Below, one piece after another: positions 1-8,200 of a DNA stretch of 17,874 bases. The DNA lies in the NCBI RefSeq assembly GCF_025144335.1, contig NZ_CP083541.1:1-17874 (forward strand), in the 5' to 3' direction. The first letter of the stretch is position 1. Every line of letters starts with the position of its first letter. Both the position numbers and the translations under genes were made by a program. The notes below the pieces were generated by a model that made no database searches, had not been told where the DNA came from, and worked only from the letters and a program-made list of their open reading frames with translations. This stretch comes from Jannaschia sp. W003 (GTDB taxonomy: Bacteria; Pseudomonadota; Alphaproteobacteria; Rhodobacterales; Rhodobacteraceae).

Positions 1-590
1 TCGTCGGTCTCGTCGCCGATCACGTTCGGGTCGCCCAGGTCGATGCCGAAGCCCTGGAGGAAGCCCTGGTCGCGCAGCACATCCACGGAGGGCTGGCTGA
101 CGGCGAGGTCGAGCATCGCGATCTTGGCGTTCGCGGCCTCGTCGCCCAGCTTGGCGGCGGCCCACTGGCCGATCAGCTCGCCGGCGAGGAAGTTGTCGGT
201 GGCGAAGGTGGCGTCGGCGGCGTCGATCGGGTCGAGCGGCGTGTCGAGCGCGATCACCAGGATGCCGGCGTCGCGGGCCTGCTGCACGGAACTGACGATC
301 GACGAGGTGTCGGACGGCGTGAGCAGGATGCCCGAGGCGCCGTCGAGGATGCAGGTCTCGATGGCGGCCACCTGGGTCTCATGGTCGCCGTCGACCTGGC
401 CCGCGAAGGTCTTGAGTTCGATGCCGAGTTCATCGGCCTTGGCCTGGGCGCCTTCCTTCATCTTCACGAAGAAGGGGTTGGTGTCGGTCTTGGTGATGAG
501 GCACGCGCTGGTGCCCTCGGGTGCCATCTGGGCCTGGACCGAGGTGGCGGCGACGAGGGCGAGCGCGGTGCCCGCAAACAGGGTCTTCAT
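1..590 (-). CDS. frcB: FrcB-like sugar ABC transporter substrate-binding protein (partial, C-terminus beyond window)
   Basis: Periplasmic sugar-binding protein of the ribose/fructose (CUT2, peripBP_1/4) type, which delivers a monosaccharide to an inner-membrane ABC importer. The 196 visible residues begin with a signal peptide ([20 protein letters not shown], probable cleavage after A20). Next comes the first Rossmann-like lobe, with [18 protein letters not shown] at 31-48, [12 protein letters not shown] at 87-98, [15 protein letters not shown] at 112-126 and [16 protein letters not shown] at 129-144. This motif series closely resembles rhizobial FrcB. The ATG at 588-590 is preceded by a good Shine-Dalgarno (GGGAGGAT). 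The gene leaves the window at the left edge, so its second lobe and the expected permease and ATPase genes (usually frcC and frcA) are not seen. Fructose is the substrate of the best-known relative; ribose or another sugar is possible. Confidence 0.88.
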   Translation of the reverse strand, partial: MKTLFAGTALALVAATSVQAQMAPEGTSACLITKTDTNPFFVKMKEGAQAKADELGIELKTFAGQVDGDHETQVAAIETCILDGASGILLTPSDTSSIVSSVQQARDAGILVIALDTPLDPIDAADATFATDNFLAGELIGQWAAAKLGDEAANAKIAMLDLAVSQPSVDVLRDQGFLQGFGIDLGDPNVIGDETD

Positions 591-640
591 ATGGTATCCT
601 CCCGGGAACGAGACCGACCTCCCGCCGGCTCTTGGGGGGG

Positions 641-669
641 AGATTGCCCGCTTCGGAACGTCGCGTCAA
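641..669 (-). promoter_or_regulatory. Candidate promoter of the frcB-like gene
   Basis: On the minus strand TTGACG (664-669) resembles a -35 box and CAATCT (641-646) is a weak -10 candidate, with 17 bases between them. This would start transcription about 40-45 bases before the ATG. The -35 box touches an AT-rich block (668-695) that stands out from the GC-rich surroundings and includes the inverted repeat AAATgttATTT at 668-678, a possible repressor site. No transcription data support this; the -10 match is poor. Confidence 0.35.
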
Positions 670-834
670 ATGTTATTTAAAGCGAGTTTGTTTATTCTGT
701 CGAAGCCTTCAAGTCCCCGTGCGCGAGCGGAAAACAGGGGCGCGGGCGCGCCGCCGCGTCGATCATCGGAAGCATCGTCGTCCCCGATGGATCGCGTGCC
801 TGCGGCGGGGCGCGACGTAGCCGCTGTCCGCCGC

Positions 835-857
835 CACCGCACCGGTCCGGTGCGGTG
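835..857. repeat. Perfect 10-base inverted repeat with 3-base centre
   Basis: The arms CACCGCACCG (835-844) and CGGTGCGGTG (848-857) are exactly complementary around GTC. The element sits 177 bases past the cytochrome gene stop and about 245 bases before the frcB-like start. In RNA it would form a very stable hairpin, so it could end cytochrome transcription, although no U-tract follows on either strand. As DNA it could equally be a protein-binding palindrome. Confidence 0.6.
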
Positions 858-1033
858 AGTCGATTGGCCGCGCGCATCCTCGGTCGCGGGCACGTCTCCG
901 ACCCACAATCGGAACATCGCCTCCATTCCGTGGCCAAGGAACGCCACCGGCTGGGCGTCGCGGATGGCCCTCGACGTCGCCGCGCCACTCGCCCCGGCCG
1001 CCGGGCGACGGTCCGGACGTAGCCCTTCCCCCG

Positions 1034-1879
1034 TCAGAGGTCGGGCTTGCCCGGGATGGTCCGCAGGTAGGCGACGACCGCCGTGAGGTCCTCGTCCGTC
1101 ATGCCCGCGAAGTAGCCGTAGGGCATGGGCGGCAGCATCGCCTCGCCGTCGGGCCGCACCCCTTGCGTGATCATCTTGCGGATCTCGGCGTCGGTGCGGT
1201 CCGCCAGACCGTCCGGGTGATCCGTCAGGTTCGCCGAGACCGACACGCCCCACGGCCCGTGGAACGCGAAGCCGCCGCGGGCGAAGCCCTCGCCGAAGTC
1301 GGGGCCCTCCGGCGTGAGCGGACTGTGGCATTCCATGCAGTGCGCGAGGGCCACCACGTACTCGCCCCAAACTGCGTTCGGGCCCGGCGCGGGGGCCGAG
1401 ACGGTCTCGACCGGCGGGCCGTAGGCGGGCGGCAGGGGGATGCGGTACGTGCTCTGCCCCGGGTCGTTCTCGACCGCCGGGACGGTGCGCAGGTGGGCCA
1501 CGATCGCCGCGAGGTCGTCGTCGGAGATCGAGCGGTAGGTCATGAACGGCATGGGCGGCCCGATCACCGAGCCGTCGGGCCGGATGCCCTCTCGGATGGC
1601 GCGGGCAAGCTCCGCGTCCGACCACCCCGCGATGCGCCCCGCTGGCGTGATGTTGGGCGCGATCGCGGTGAACTCCTCGGAGTCCTCGACCAGGCGTCCC
1701 GACAGGGCCTGGCCCTCGACCGGCCCCTCCGGCCCCATCGGCGAGTGGCAGTTCCCGCAGGCCATCACGGCCTCCACGAGATAGGCGCCGCGCGCGGCAT
1801 CGCCCTCGGCGAGCGCCGGAAGGGCCGTGCCTGCGGCGGCGGCCGCGAGCGTGGCGGACTTAGCGATTCCCCAAATCAT
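1034..1879 (-). CDS. Secreted dihaem cytochrome c
   Basis: The 281-residue protein has an N-terminal signal peptide (hydrophobic run at 9-23, probable cleavage after ALA at 24) followed by two tandem class I cytochrome c domains. The haem-attachment motifs are CGNCH at 41-45 and CMECH at 181-185. The likely axial methionines are M110 and M252, both in PPMP contexts. It should carry electrons in the periplasm. The architecture resembles the cytochrome subunits that accept electrons from membrane-linked alcohol, sugar or gluconate dehydrogenases, but no dehydrogenase lies beside it, so its partner is unknown. I chose the ATG at 1877-1879 because it gives a signal peptide and follows a purine-rich ribosome-binding site (AGAGGGGGGA); an upstream extension of the open frame by 80 codons has no signal peptide. 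It is transcribed divergently from the sugar importer operon. Confidence 0.9.
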   Translation of the reverse strand: MIWGIAKSATLAAAAAGTALPALAEGDAARGAYLVEAVMACGNCHSPMGPEGPVEGQALSGRLVEDSEEFTAIAPNITPAGRIAGWSDAELARAIREGIRPDGSVIGPPMPFMTYRSISDDDLAAIVAHLRTVPAVENDPGQSTYRIPLPPAYGPPVETVSAPAPGPNAVWGEYVVALAHCMECHSPLTPEGPDFGEGFARGGFAFHGPWGVSVSANLTDHPDGLADRTDAEIRKMITQGVRPDGEAMLPPMPYGYFAGMTDEDLTAVVAYLRTIPGKPDL

Positions 1880-1924
1880 GTGCGTCCCCCCTCTTTCCCC
1901 CGGCCCGGGGAGGCCGGACGCCCG

Positions 1925-1930
1925 ATCATA
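1925..1930 (-). promoter_or_regulatory. Candidate -10 box for the cytochrome c gene
   Basis: TATGAT on the minus strand matches five of six bases of the sigma-70 -10 consensus, in an otherwise GC-rich region. It lies about 46 bases before the cytochrome ATG. No convincing -35 box is found 16-18 bases further upstream, so it may be activator-dependent or a chance match. Confidence 0.35.
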
Positions 1931-1950
1931 CCACGGAGGCGCCCCCGAAG

Positions 1951-1968
1951 CGCGGATTATCCTCCGCG
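1951..1968. promoter_or_regulatory. Candidate operator between divergent promoters
   Basis: CGCGGA (1951-1956) and TCCGCG (1963-1968) form a perfect 6-base inverted repeat with a 6-base spacer, TTATCC. It lies between the -10 candidate of the cytochrome gene and the -35 candidate of the importer operon, a position suited to control of both. Short GC-rich repeats are common in such DNA, so confidence is low. Confidence 0.25.
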
Positions 1969-1985
1969 GCGGCCCGAGGATTCCG

Positions 1986-2013
1986 TTGACCGTCCGGGGG
2001 TTCGGCCCATTCT
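1986..2013 (+). promoter_or_regulatory. Candidate promoter of the CUT1 importer operon
   Basis: TTGACC (1986-1991) is a five-of-six -35 match. CATTCT (2008-2013) is a weak -10 candidate (three of six) after a 16-base spacer. Transcription would begin about 95-100 bases before the binding-protein ATG. This is the only -35-like sequence of this quality that I see in the 238-base divergent gap. Confidence 0.35.
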
Positions 2014-2117
2014 TCCGGGCGAGGCGCGGCCCGACCGAACGGGCGCCGTGCCCACGCTCGCGGAGGACGGTGCGGAGCCACGAGGGCCCCGCGGTCCGCC
2101 GCCCAGGGAGACGCCCC

Positions 2118-3356
2118 ATGCCGACACGCCTGCCCCTCGCCCTTCTCGCCTCCGCGGCCCTGCCCGCCGCCGCGGCGGCCCAGGACGCGCCGCTCCAGGT
2201 CGCGATGCACTACACCCAGGAACAGGCCGCGCCGCTGATCGCCTGCATCGAGGCCTGGGACGGGCCCGGCGGCGCCGAGTACCAGCAGATCGGCTATCGC
2301 GACTACCTGCAGACCGTGCTGACCGCGCGCCTCGGGGGGCAGTCGCCCGACATCTACAACGTCTACTCGATCTGGGCCGCGCAGATGGCCGAGAACGACG
2401 TTCTCGCCGAGGCCCCCGAGGACGTGGCGCAGTTCGTGCGGGACGGCTACGCCCCCGGCACCGTGGACGCGGCCACCATCGACGGACAGCTGCTCGGCGT
2501 GCCGACCGAGGTGTCCGCCTACATGCTGGTGTCGAACATGAAGCTCCTGCGCGAGGCGGGATACGACGCGCCGCCCGCGGCTTGGGACGAGCTGCGCGAG
2601 ATGGCCGAGGCCGTCACCACCCGCAATGACCAGGGCCGCGTGGAGACCGCCGGCTTCGCCTTCGCCCAGTCCTCGTCGGGCGCGGGCATCGTCCATCCGT
2701 TCTACGCCCTCCTCTACTCCGAGGGCGGCGAGGCGCTCTACGACGGGGGCGATGCGGCGTTCGACGGCGAGGCGGCCGCGGCGACGGTGGACCGCATGGC
2801 CGGATTGGTGCGGGACGGCATCGCCGACCTCTCGGTGGACGCCTACGACTTCCCGGCGGGCGGCATCGCCATGATGATCATGGCCAACTGGTACGAGAGC
2901 GCGATCCGCGAGGGGATGGGCGAGGACTTCGCCGAGGTCGCCGTGACCCCGATCCCCACGGGCGAGGACTGGAAGACACTCCAGTACGCCTTCTTCATGG
3001 GCGTCGACTCCGGCTCCGAGCGCCAGGACGCCGCGTGGGAGCTGGTGCGCCACCTCAACGAGCCGCGCGACGGCGGCCCCTCCTGCGTGGCCGAGATGCT
3101 GGACGGCCTCGGCGCCCTGACCGCCTCCACCGCCGACACCGAGGCGCTGCCCGCGCCCGACGCCTTCACGCAGCCCTACGTGGACGCGCTGGCGAGCGGG
3201 CGGGCCATCAGCCAGCCCAACGTCGTGCAGGCCTCGGAGATCGAGGGGCTGATGGCGCAGGCCATCGAGGGCGTGATGGCCGGCGAGCGCGAGGCGGACG
3301 AGGCGCTGGCGGAGCTGGACCGCGAGGTCGAGGACATCCTGTTCGAGTTCCAGTGA
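2118..3356 (+). CDS. CUT1-family carbohydrate ABC transporter, extracellular solute-binding protein
   Basis: The 412-residue protein has a short signal peptide (MPTRLPLALLASAALPAAAA, cleavage near AAQ at 20-22) and the fold expected of family 1 (MalE-like) solute-binding proteins. It would bind a carbohydrate, possibly a disaccharide, oligosaccharide or polyol, in the periplasm and present it to the two permeases encoded directly downstream. Typical features are the conserved GGQSPDIYNVYSIWAAQMAE segment around residues 74-93, LLGVPTEVSAYMLVSNMKLL in the middle, and the hydrophobic GGIAMMIMANWYESAI stretch before residue 260. The ATG at 2118 follows AGGGAG with a 7-base gap. It is the first gene of an operon, 28 bases before the next start. 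The ligand cannot be told from sequence alone. Confidence 0.9.
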   Translation: MPTRLPLALLASAALPAAAAAQDAPLQVAMHYTQEQAAPLIACIEAWDGPGGAEYQQIGYRDYLQTVLTARLGGQSPDIYNVYSIWAAQMAENDVLAEAPEDVAQFVRDGYAPGTVDAATIDGQLLGVPTEVSAYMLVSNMKLLREAGYDAPPAAWDELREMAEAVTTRNDQGRVETAGFAFAQSSSGAGIVHPFYALLYSEGGEALYDGGDAAFDGEAAAATVDRMAGLVRDGIADLSVDAYDFPAGGIAMMIMANWYESAIREGMGEDFAEVAVTPIPTGEDWKTLQYAFFMGVDSGSERQDAAWELVRHLNEPRDGGPSCVAEMLDGLGALTASTADTEALPAPDAFTQPYVDALASGRAISQPNVVQASEIEGLMAQAIEGVMAGEREADEALAELDREVEDILFEFQ

Positions 3357-3384
3357 AGCCCCTCCGCCCATCGGGGGCCGCCGC

Positions 3385-4263
3385 GTGAGCGGCCCCCACA
3401 GCGGCGCCGAGCGTGCCGGCGCCGCGCCCTGGCTGTTCCTCGCGCCGCTGCTCGTCTTCGCGGCGGTGTTCCTCGTGCTGCCGCTCGGCTTCTCGGTGTG
3501 GCTGTCCTTCACCCGCTGGAACCCGCTCGGCACGCCCTCCTGGGTGGGGCTGCGGCAGTTCGAGTACCTGCTGACGCGCGACGACGCCTTCCTGCGCTCG
3601 CTCGCGAACACCTTCGCGTTCGCGTTCGGCTTCGTCGCGCTCTGCGTGCCGCTCAGCCTCGGCCTCGCCTTCGTGTTCTCGCGCGCCCGCGGCAAGGCGG
3701 TCTGGCGCTCCGTCTACTACCTGCCGCAGCTCACCAACGTGGTGGCCATCGCCTACCTCTGGCAGTTCGTGCTGGACGACCGCTACGGACTCGCCAACCG
3801 CCTTCTGGGTCTCGCGGGCCTGCGCGGGCCGGACTGGCTGAGCGATCCGGCCATGGCGATGGTGTCGGTGATCCTGGTCATGGTCTGGTACGACACGGGC
3901 AAGAACATGCTGGTGTTCTCGGCAGCGCTCGAGTCGGTCGACGCCGAGATCTACGAGGCCGCCACGCTCGACGGAGCCGGCGCGTGGCGTACCCTGCGCT
4001 CGATCACCCTGCCGATCATCCGGCCCGCCGCGATCTTCGTCACCGTCACGTCGTTCATCACCGGCATGGGGTTCTTCTCGCTGATCCTCGCCATGACCGG
4101 CGGCGGGCCGCGCGGGGCCACGGAGGTGACCGCGCTCTACGCCTACCGCATGGCCTTCGAAGACCTGCGCATGGGCCGCGCCTCGGCCGCGGCGCTTGTC
4201 CTCTTCGCGCTGGTGGCGGTGGTCTCGGCGGGGCAGTTCGCACTGATGCGGGACCGCTCGTGA
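3385..4263 (+). CDS. CUT1 sugar ABC transporter permease, MalF type
   Basis: Inner-membrane permease of 292 residues with about six hydrophobic helices, the first at 15-40 and further ones near 70-95, 103-125, 155-175, 210-230 and 265-285. The cytoplasmic EAA loop that docks on the ATPase begins at E191 (EAATLDGAGAW) and ends in ITLPIIRP. It pairs with the next gene product to form the channel. Translation starts with GTG at 3385, preceded by a G-rich ribosome-binding site. Its stop overlaps the GTG start of the second permease (GTGA), which implies translational coupling. Confidence 0.9.
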   Translation: MSGPHSGAERAGAAPWLFLAPLLVFAAVFLVLPLGFSVWLSFTRWNPLGTPSWVGLRQFEYLLTRDDAFLRSLANTFAFAFGFVALCVPLSLGLAFVFSRARGKAVWRSVYYLPQLTNVVAIAYLWQFVLDDRYGLANRLLGLAGLRGPDWLSDPAMAMVSVILVMVWYDTGKNMLVFSAALESVDAEIYEAATLDGAGAWRTLRSITLPIIRPAAIFVTVTSFITGMGFFSLILAMTGGGPRGATEVTALYAYRMAFEDLRMGRASAAALVLFALVAVVSAGQFALMRDRS

Positions 4264-5204
4264 CCGCCGTGGGAGAGATGCGCGGGCCGGACGCGGCGAC
4301 GGGGGCCGGGGCCCGCGCGGAACCGCGCCGGCGGCTCCGGCGGGCCGCGCTCGGGGCGCTGAAGTACGCCGCGCTCGCCCTGGGCGCGCTCGTCACGGTG
4401 CTGCCCTTCGCGGACATGTTCATCGGCGCGCTGCGGGGGCCGGCGGACGTGTTCACCACGCCGCCGCGCTACTGGCCGGCGGACCCGCAGTGGGGCGTGT
4501 ACGCCCGCGTCTTCCGCGAGCTTCCCATGGGCACGTGGCTGGTGAACTCCGTGGTGGTCACCCTCGTGATCACGGCGCTCCAGGTGGCCACCTCCACGAC
4601 CGCCGGCTACGCCCTCGCGCGCTACCGCTTCCGGGGCGCGGACGCGATCTTCCGGCTGGTCGTGGGCGCGCAGATGTTCCCGTTCTTCCTGTTCATCATC
4701 CCGATCTTCTTCATCCTGCGCTTCGCCCCCCTCTTGGGCGGCAACGACCTCGCGGGACAGGGCGGCTCGGGCCTGCTCGGCACCTACGCGGCGCTCGTGC
4801 TGCCCTTCGTGGTGACGTGGTACGGCGTGTTCCTGATGCGCCAGTTCTTCCTCGGCATCCCCGAGGACCTGGCCGAGGCGGCGCGCCTCGACGGGGCGTC
4901 GGAGTGGCGCATCTTCCGCTCCGTGATGCTGCCCCTCGTGAAGCCCGCGGTGGCGACGCTGACGCTGTTCTCGTTCGTGTACCACTGGAACGAGTTCATC
5001 TGGACCATGACCGTCACGCGCACGGCGCCCGAGCTCCAGACCCTCCCGGTGGGCATCTACCTGCTGCAGGGCGCCTTCGAGGACCTCGACCAGAAGTCGC
5101 TCCAGCAGGCCGCGCTGGCGATCTCGATCCTGCCGGTGGTGGTGATCTTCGCGCTGCTCCAGCGGCTGTTCGTGGGCGCCGACATCGCGTCGGGCGTCAA
5201 GTGA
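4260..5204 (+). CDS. CUT1 sugar ABC transporter permease, MalG type
   Basis: Second permease of the importer, 314 residues from the GTG at 4260. A charged cytoplasmic leader (about 1-35) precedes the first membrane helix (KYAALALGALVTVLPFADMF). The EAA loop starts at E206 (EAARLDGASEWRIFRSVMLP) and is very well conserved. The chosen GTG overlaps the previous stop by four bases and has GGGA six bases upstream. An ATG at 4278 is possible, but its Shine-Dalgarno would be too close. The stop codon at 5202-5204 overlaps the end of the convergent glycosyltransferase gene. A MalK/UgpC-type ATPase gene would normally follow here but is absent, so the ATPase must be supplied from elsewhere in the genome. 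Confidence 0.9.
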   Translation: MTAVGEMRGPDAATGAGARAEPRRRLRRAALGALKYAALALGALVTVLPFADMFIGALRGPADVFTTPPRYWPADPQWGVYARVFRELPMGTWLVNSVVVTLVITALQVATSTTAGYALARYRFRGADAIFRLVVGAQMFPFFLFIIPIFFILRFAPLLGGNDLAGQGGSGLLGTYAALVLPFVVTWYGVFLMRQFFLGIPEDLAEAARLDGASEWRIFRSVMLPLVKPAVATLTLFSFVYHWNEFIWTMTVTRTAPELQTLPVGIYLLQGAFEDLDQKSLQQAALAISILPVVVIFALLQRLFVGADIASGVK

Positions 5205-8200
5205 CGCCGTCCGCCGCGCCGCGCCCGGAGAGGCCGTAGAGATCGCGGTGGCTCCGCACGAAGGCGTCGATCGCGAAGCGCTCGCGGATGAATGCCTCCC
5301 CCTCCCCCCGCGCGGCCTCGGCGAGCGCCGGGTCGCCGAGCGCATCCACGATCCGCCGGGACAGGGTCCCGGCGTCCTCGTCGGGGTCGAAGAGGATGCC
5401 GGTGACGCCCGGGCGGAACGACTCCGCGAGGCCGCCCACGTCGGGCACGATCACGGGCCGTCCGAGCGCCTGCGCCTCTAGCACGATGTTCGCGGTGCCC
5501 TCGAAGTTCGAGGTGAGGAACACCGCCGAGGCGGCCTCGATCCAGTTCTCCACCTCCTCGGTGCGGCCCGGCAGGTGAATGCGCTCCGCGAGGCTGCGCG
5601 CGGCCACGAGGTCGGCCACGGACTCGCGCAGCACGCCGTCGCCGAGCATCGCAAAGTGGAGGTCGGGGCGCAGCGCGATGGCCCCCGCGGCGGCCTCGGC
5701 CCAGAGAAGCGGACGCTTCTCGGTGGTGATGCGGAACGCCGCCATCACCAGCGGCGCCGCCTCGGGCACGCCCAGCCCGGCACGCAGCGCGGCGGCCCGC
5801 CCGGGCGAGCGTCCCGCCCGCATCGCGTCCACGTCGACGCCGTTGTAGATCGTGCGGACGCGCCCTGCCCCGCAGCCGAGCCAGGCCTCGAACTCGTCGG
5901 CGCTCGCCTGGCAGTTCGTGGTGAGGGTCACGTGCTCGTGCGCCAGCAGAGCCGCCAGCGCGGCGTGGAAGAAGTCCGAGGCGTTCACCGCGCGGCGTCC
6001 GATCGGAGCGCTGGACCGCGCGCCGAGCACCACGCGCGGCACGCCCGTCAGCATCGCCGCGAGGCCCACCGACACGCTCACCGGCTCGGTCCAGCCGTGG
6101 ACCGTCTCGGGGCGCCATCGCCGTATCTCGGCCATGAGATGCCGGACGTCGCGGGCGTAGCGCGCGGGCAGCGTCTCGATCATCCGCGCCGCGTCCCCTG
6201 GCAGGTCGGGCGGGAGCGGTGCGTCCGTCCCGGGCACCGGATCGGCGAACTGCGCGCCGGCTTCCGCGAAGGCGGCCCGGTGGTGGTCCTGCGATGCGTC
6301 CCCCAGCAAGGGCAGCACCACGACGCCCTCAAGCGCGGGCGCCTCCGCGGGCAGGAACCGCACGAGATTAAGGGACTGCCGCTGCACGCCGCCGCCGCCG
6401 AGCGACGGGACCACCAGCATGACGCGGCCGGGCACCGGGTCGTAGGGCACCGCCGGCGCGGGCCGGGCACAGATCGCGCGCGCGGCCTCGTCGTGGAGGC
6501 GCATCGCCTCCGGTGGCGCGCCGCGGGCGTCCACGTCCCAACCGACCGCGGCGAGGTCCGCCACCACCTCGTCGCGGGACCGCCGGAAGGCCGCGGCCTC
6601 CCCGTCGCCGAGCGCGGGGGCGCCGGGGGCGCCGCCCAGGCACCGGTCCAGCAGCGCGAGCGCCGCCGCGGGCATGCCCTGCTGCCGGTAGAAGGCGAGC
6701 GCCCGCTTCCACCCGGCGTACTCCGCGATGCCCTGCTCCACGGCCCGGTCGAAGTGGTCCTTCGCGCGGTCCGTCATCTTCGCCGCGCCGGCGAGGAGGC
6801 CGAGGTTCAGGTCGCGCGACGGATGCCCTTCCAGGGCGCGGGCGAAGGCCTCGTATTCCTCCTCGCAGCGGTGGAACGCGCCGATCCGGCGGAAGACCCG
6901 CGCCAGCCCGACGCGCGGGACCGGGTTCAGGGGGTCCTCGGCGGCCATGCGCGACCACAGCGCCTCGGCGCGCGCGAAGTCGCCGTCGTCCCAAGCCGCG
7001 TTCACCTCGCACGCGACGGCCGCTTCCCGGGCCTGCCGGACGCGCCGGCTCTCCCGGGCCTCCAACCGCGCGAGCCGTTCCACCTGCCGCTCCGCCCGGT
7101 GCGCCATCGCGTCGCGCCGCTGCGTGCCGCGGGCCTGCCGCCGGTGCTGCGCCTCGGCCCGCGCCGCCGCACCGCCTTCCCCGGCCGCGAGCGCGCCGCG
7201 GTCGCGGTCCAGCGCGGCCCTGTCCTCGGCGCGCGCGCGGTCGTCGCCGTCCAGCTGGTCCGTCGCGGCGGGCGGCACGGGCTGCTCCGCGAGGCGGGCG
7301 ATCCGTTCGAGGCGCGTGCGCTCCTCGCCCGCCATGCGCGCCTCGCCGTCCAGCGCCGCCGCTTCGACGTCGAGCGCCCTGGCCTCGGCCGCGGGGTCCG
7401 GGCCGGCGGGGCGGTGCGCCCTGCGCAGCGCGGCGCCGACGTCGCGGCGGAGGCGGCGGAGCACCCGGCGGAGGAAGGGCGGCGGCGGCGCCTCGTCGGG
7501 ATCGTGCAGTCCGGCCCTCGCGAGCGCCTCCTTGGCGCGCACGGCCCGGGCCTGCGCGTTGCGCGCCCGGGCCTCGGCCTTCAGCGCCTGCTCGCGCAGG
7601 CGGTCGATGCGCACCTGGACGCCCGAGAGCTGATCGCGCGTGGCCTGCGCCCGCGCGTCGGCCCGCGCGATGCGCCGGCCCGCCTCCTCGAAGCTGCGCA
7701 TGCGCGGAAAGACCGGAAGCCGGTTGCGGCCGTCGAACGCCGCGAGGGCCCCGCGCGAGGTCCCCTCCACGAAGGCGAGGTACCGCTCCATGGAGTACTG
7801 GCGGTGGCGCTCGAACGCGGCGGCGGACATCGCGACGAGCGTCTCGGGCGTGAGCGAGCGGAGGGCCGCGACCAGCGTCTCGGAGCGGTAGTCGTCCAGC
7901 AGCAGGCCGGTCCGGCCGTGCTCCACCAGCTCGGCCGGGCCGGGCGCGTAGGACGAGGAGATCACGGGCACGCCGTAGCTGTAGGCCTCGACGATGGCGT
8001 TGCCGAACGACTCCTTGCGCGAGGGCTGAACCAGCACCGCCGCCTCGGCGAAGATGCGGTCGTGGTCGATCTCGTCGAACACGAAGTCGAACAGCTCCTC
8101 CGCCCCGTTCGACCGGATCGACGCGCGGAGCGTCTCCAGATCGGGCGAGTTGCGCGGGTCGGAGACCGTGAAGACGCGCAGCGGCGGGAAGCCCGCCTCG

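Larger units (their letters stand above)
591..1033. other. Intergenic region without a convincing gene, upstream of the frcB-like gene
   Basis: This region of 443 bases lies between the stop of the cytochrome gene and the start of the frcB-like gene, both on the minus strand. It holds the Shine-Dalgarno (about 595-603), the candidate promoter (641-669), the AT-rich block (668-695) and a perfect inverted repeat (835-857). Open frames on both strands cross about 690-1030, but they are arginine/alanine-rich, have no recognisable domain and lack a good ribosome-binding site. I do not call a gene; a decayed gene remnant cannot be excluded. Confidence 0.6.

Noticed and set aside
381..858. Small plus-strand frames opposite the frcB-like gene
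   Set aside because: They mirror the partial binding-protein gene, which has a signal peptide and FrcB motifs. The frames have no domain.
1880..2119. Extension of the cytochrome c gene by 80 codons to an upstream start
   Set aside because: The extension is Arg/Pro/Gly-rich, removes the signal peptide from the N-terminus and would overlap the importer promoter. The internal ATG has a good ribosome-binding site.
1926..3695. Minus-strand frame of 589 codons opposite the sugar-binding protein
   Set aside because: The opposite strand has a complete, recognisable binding protein with signal peptide and ribosome-binding site. The minus frame has no family resemblance.
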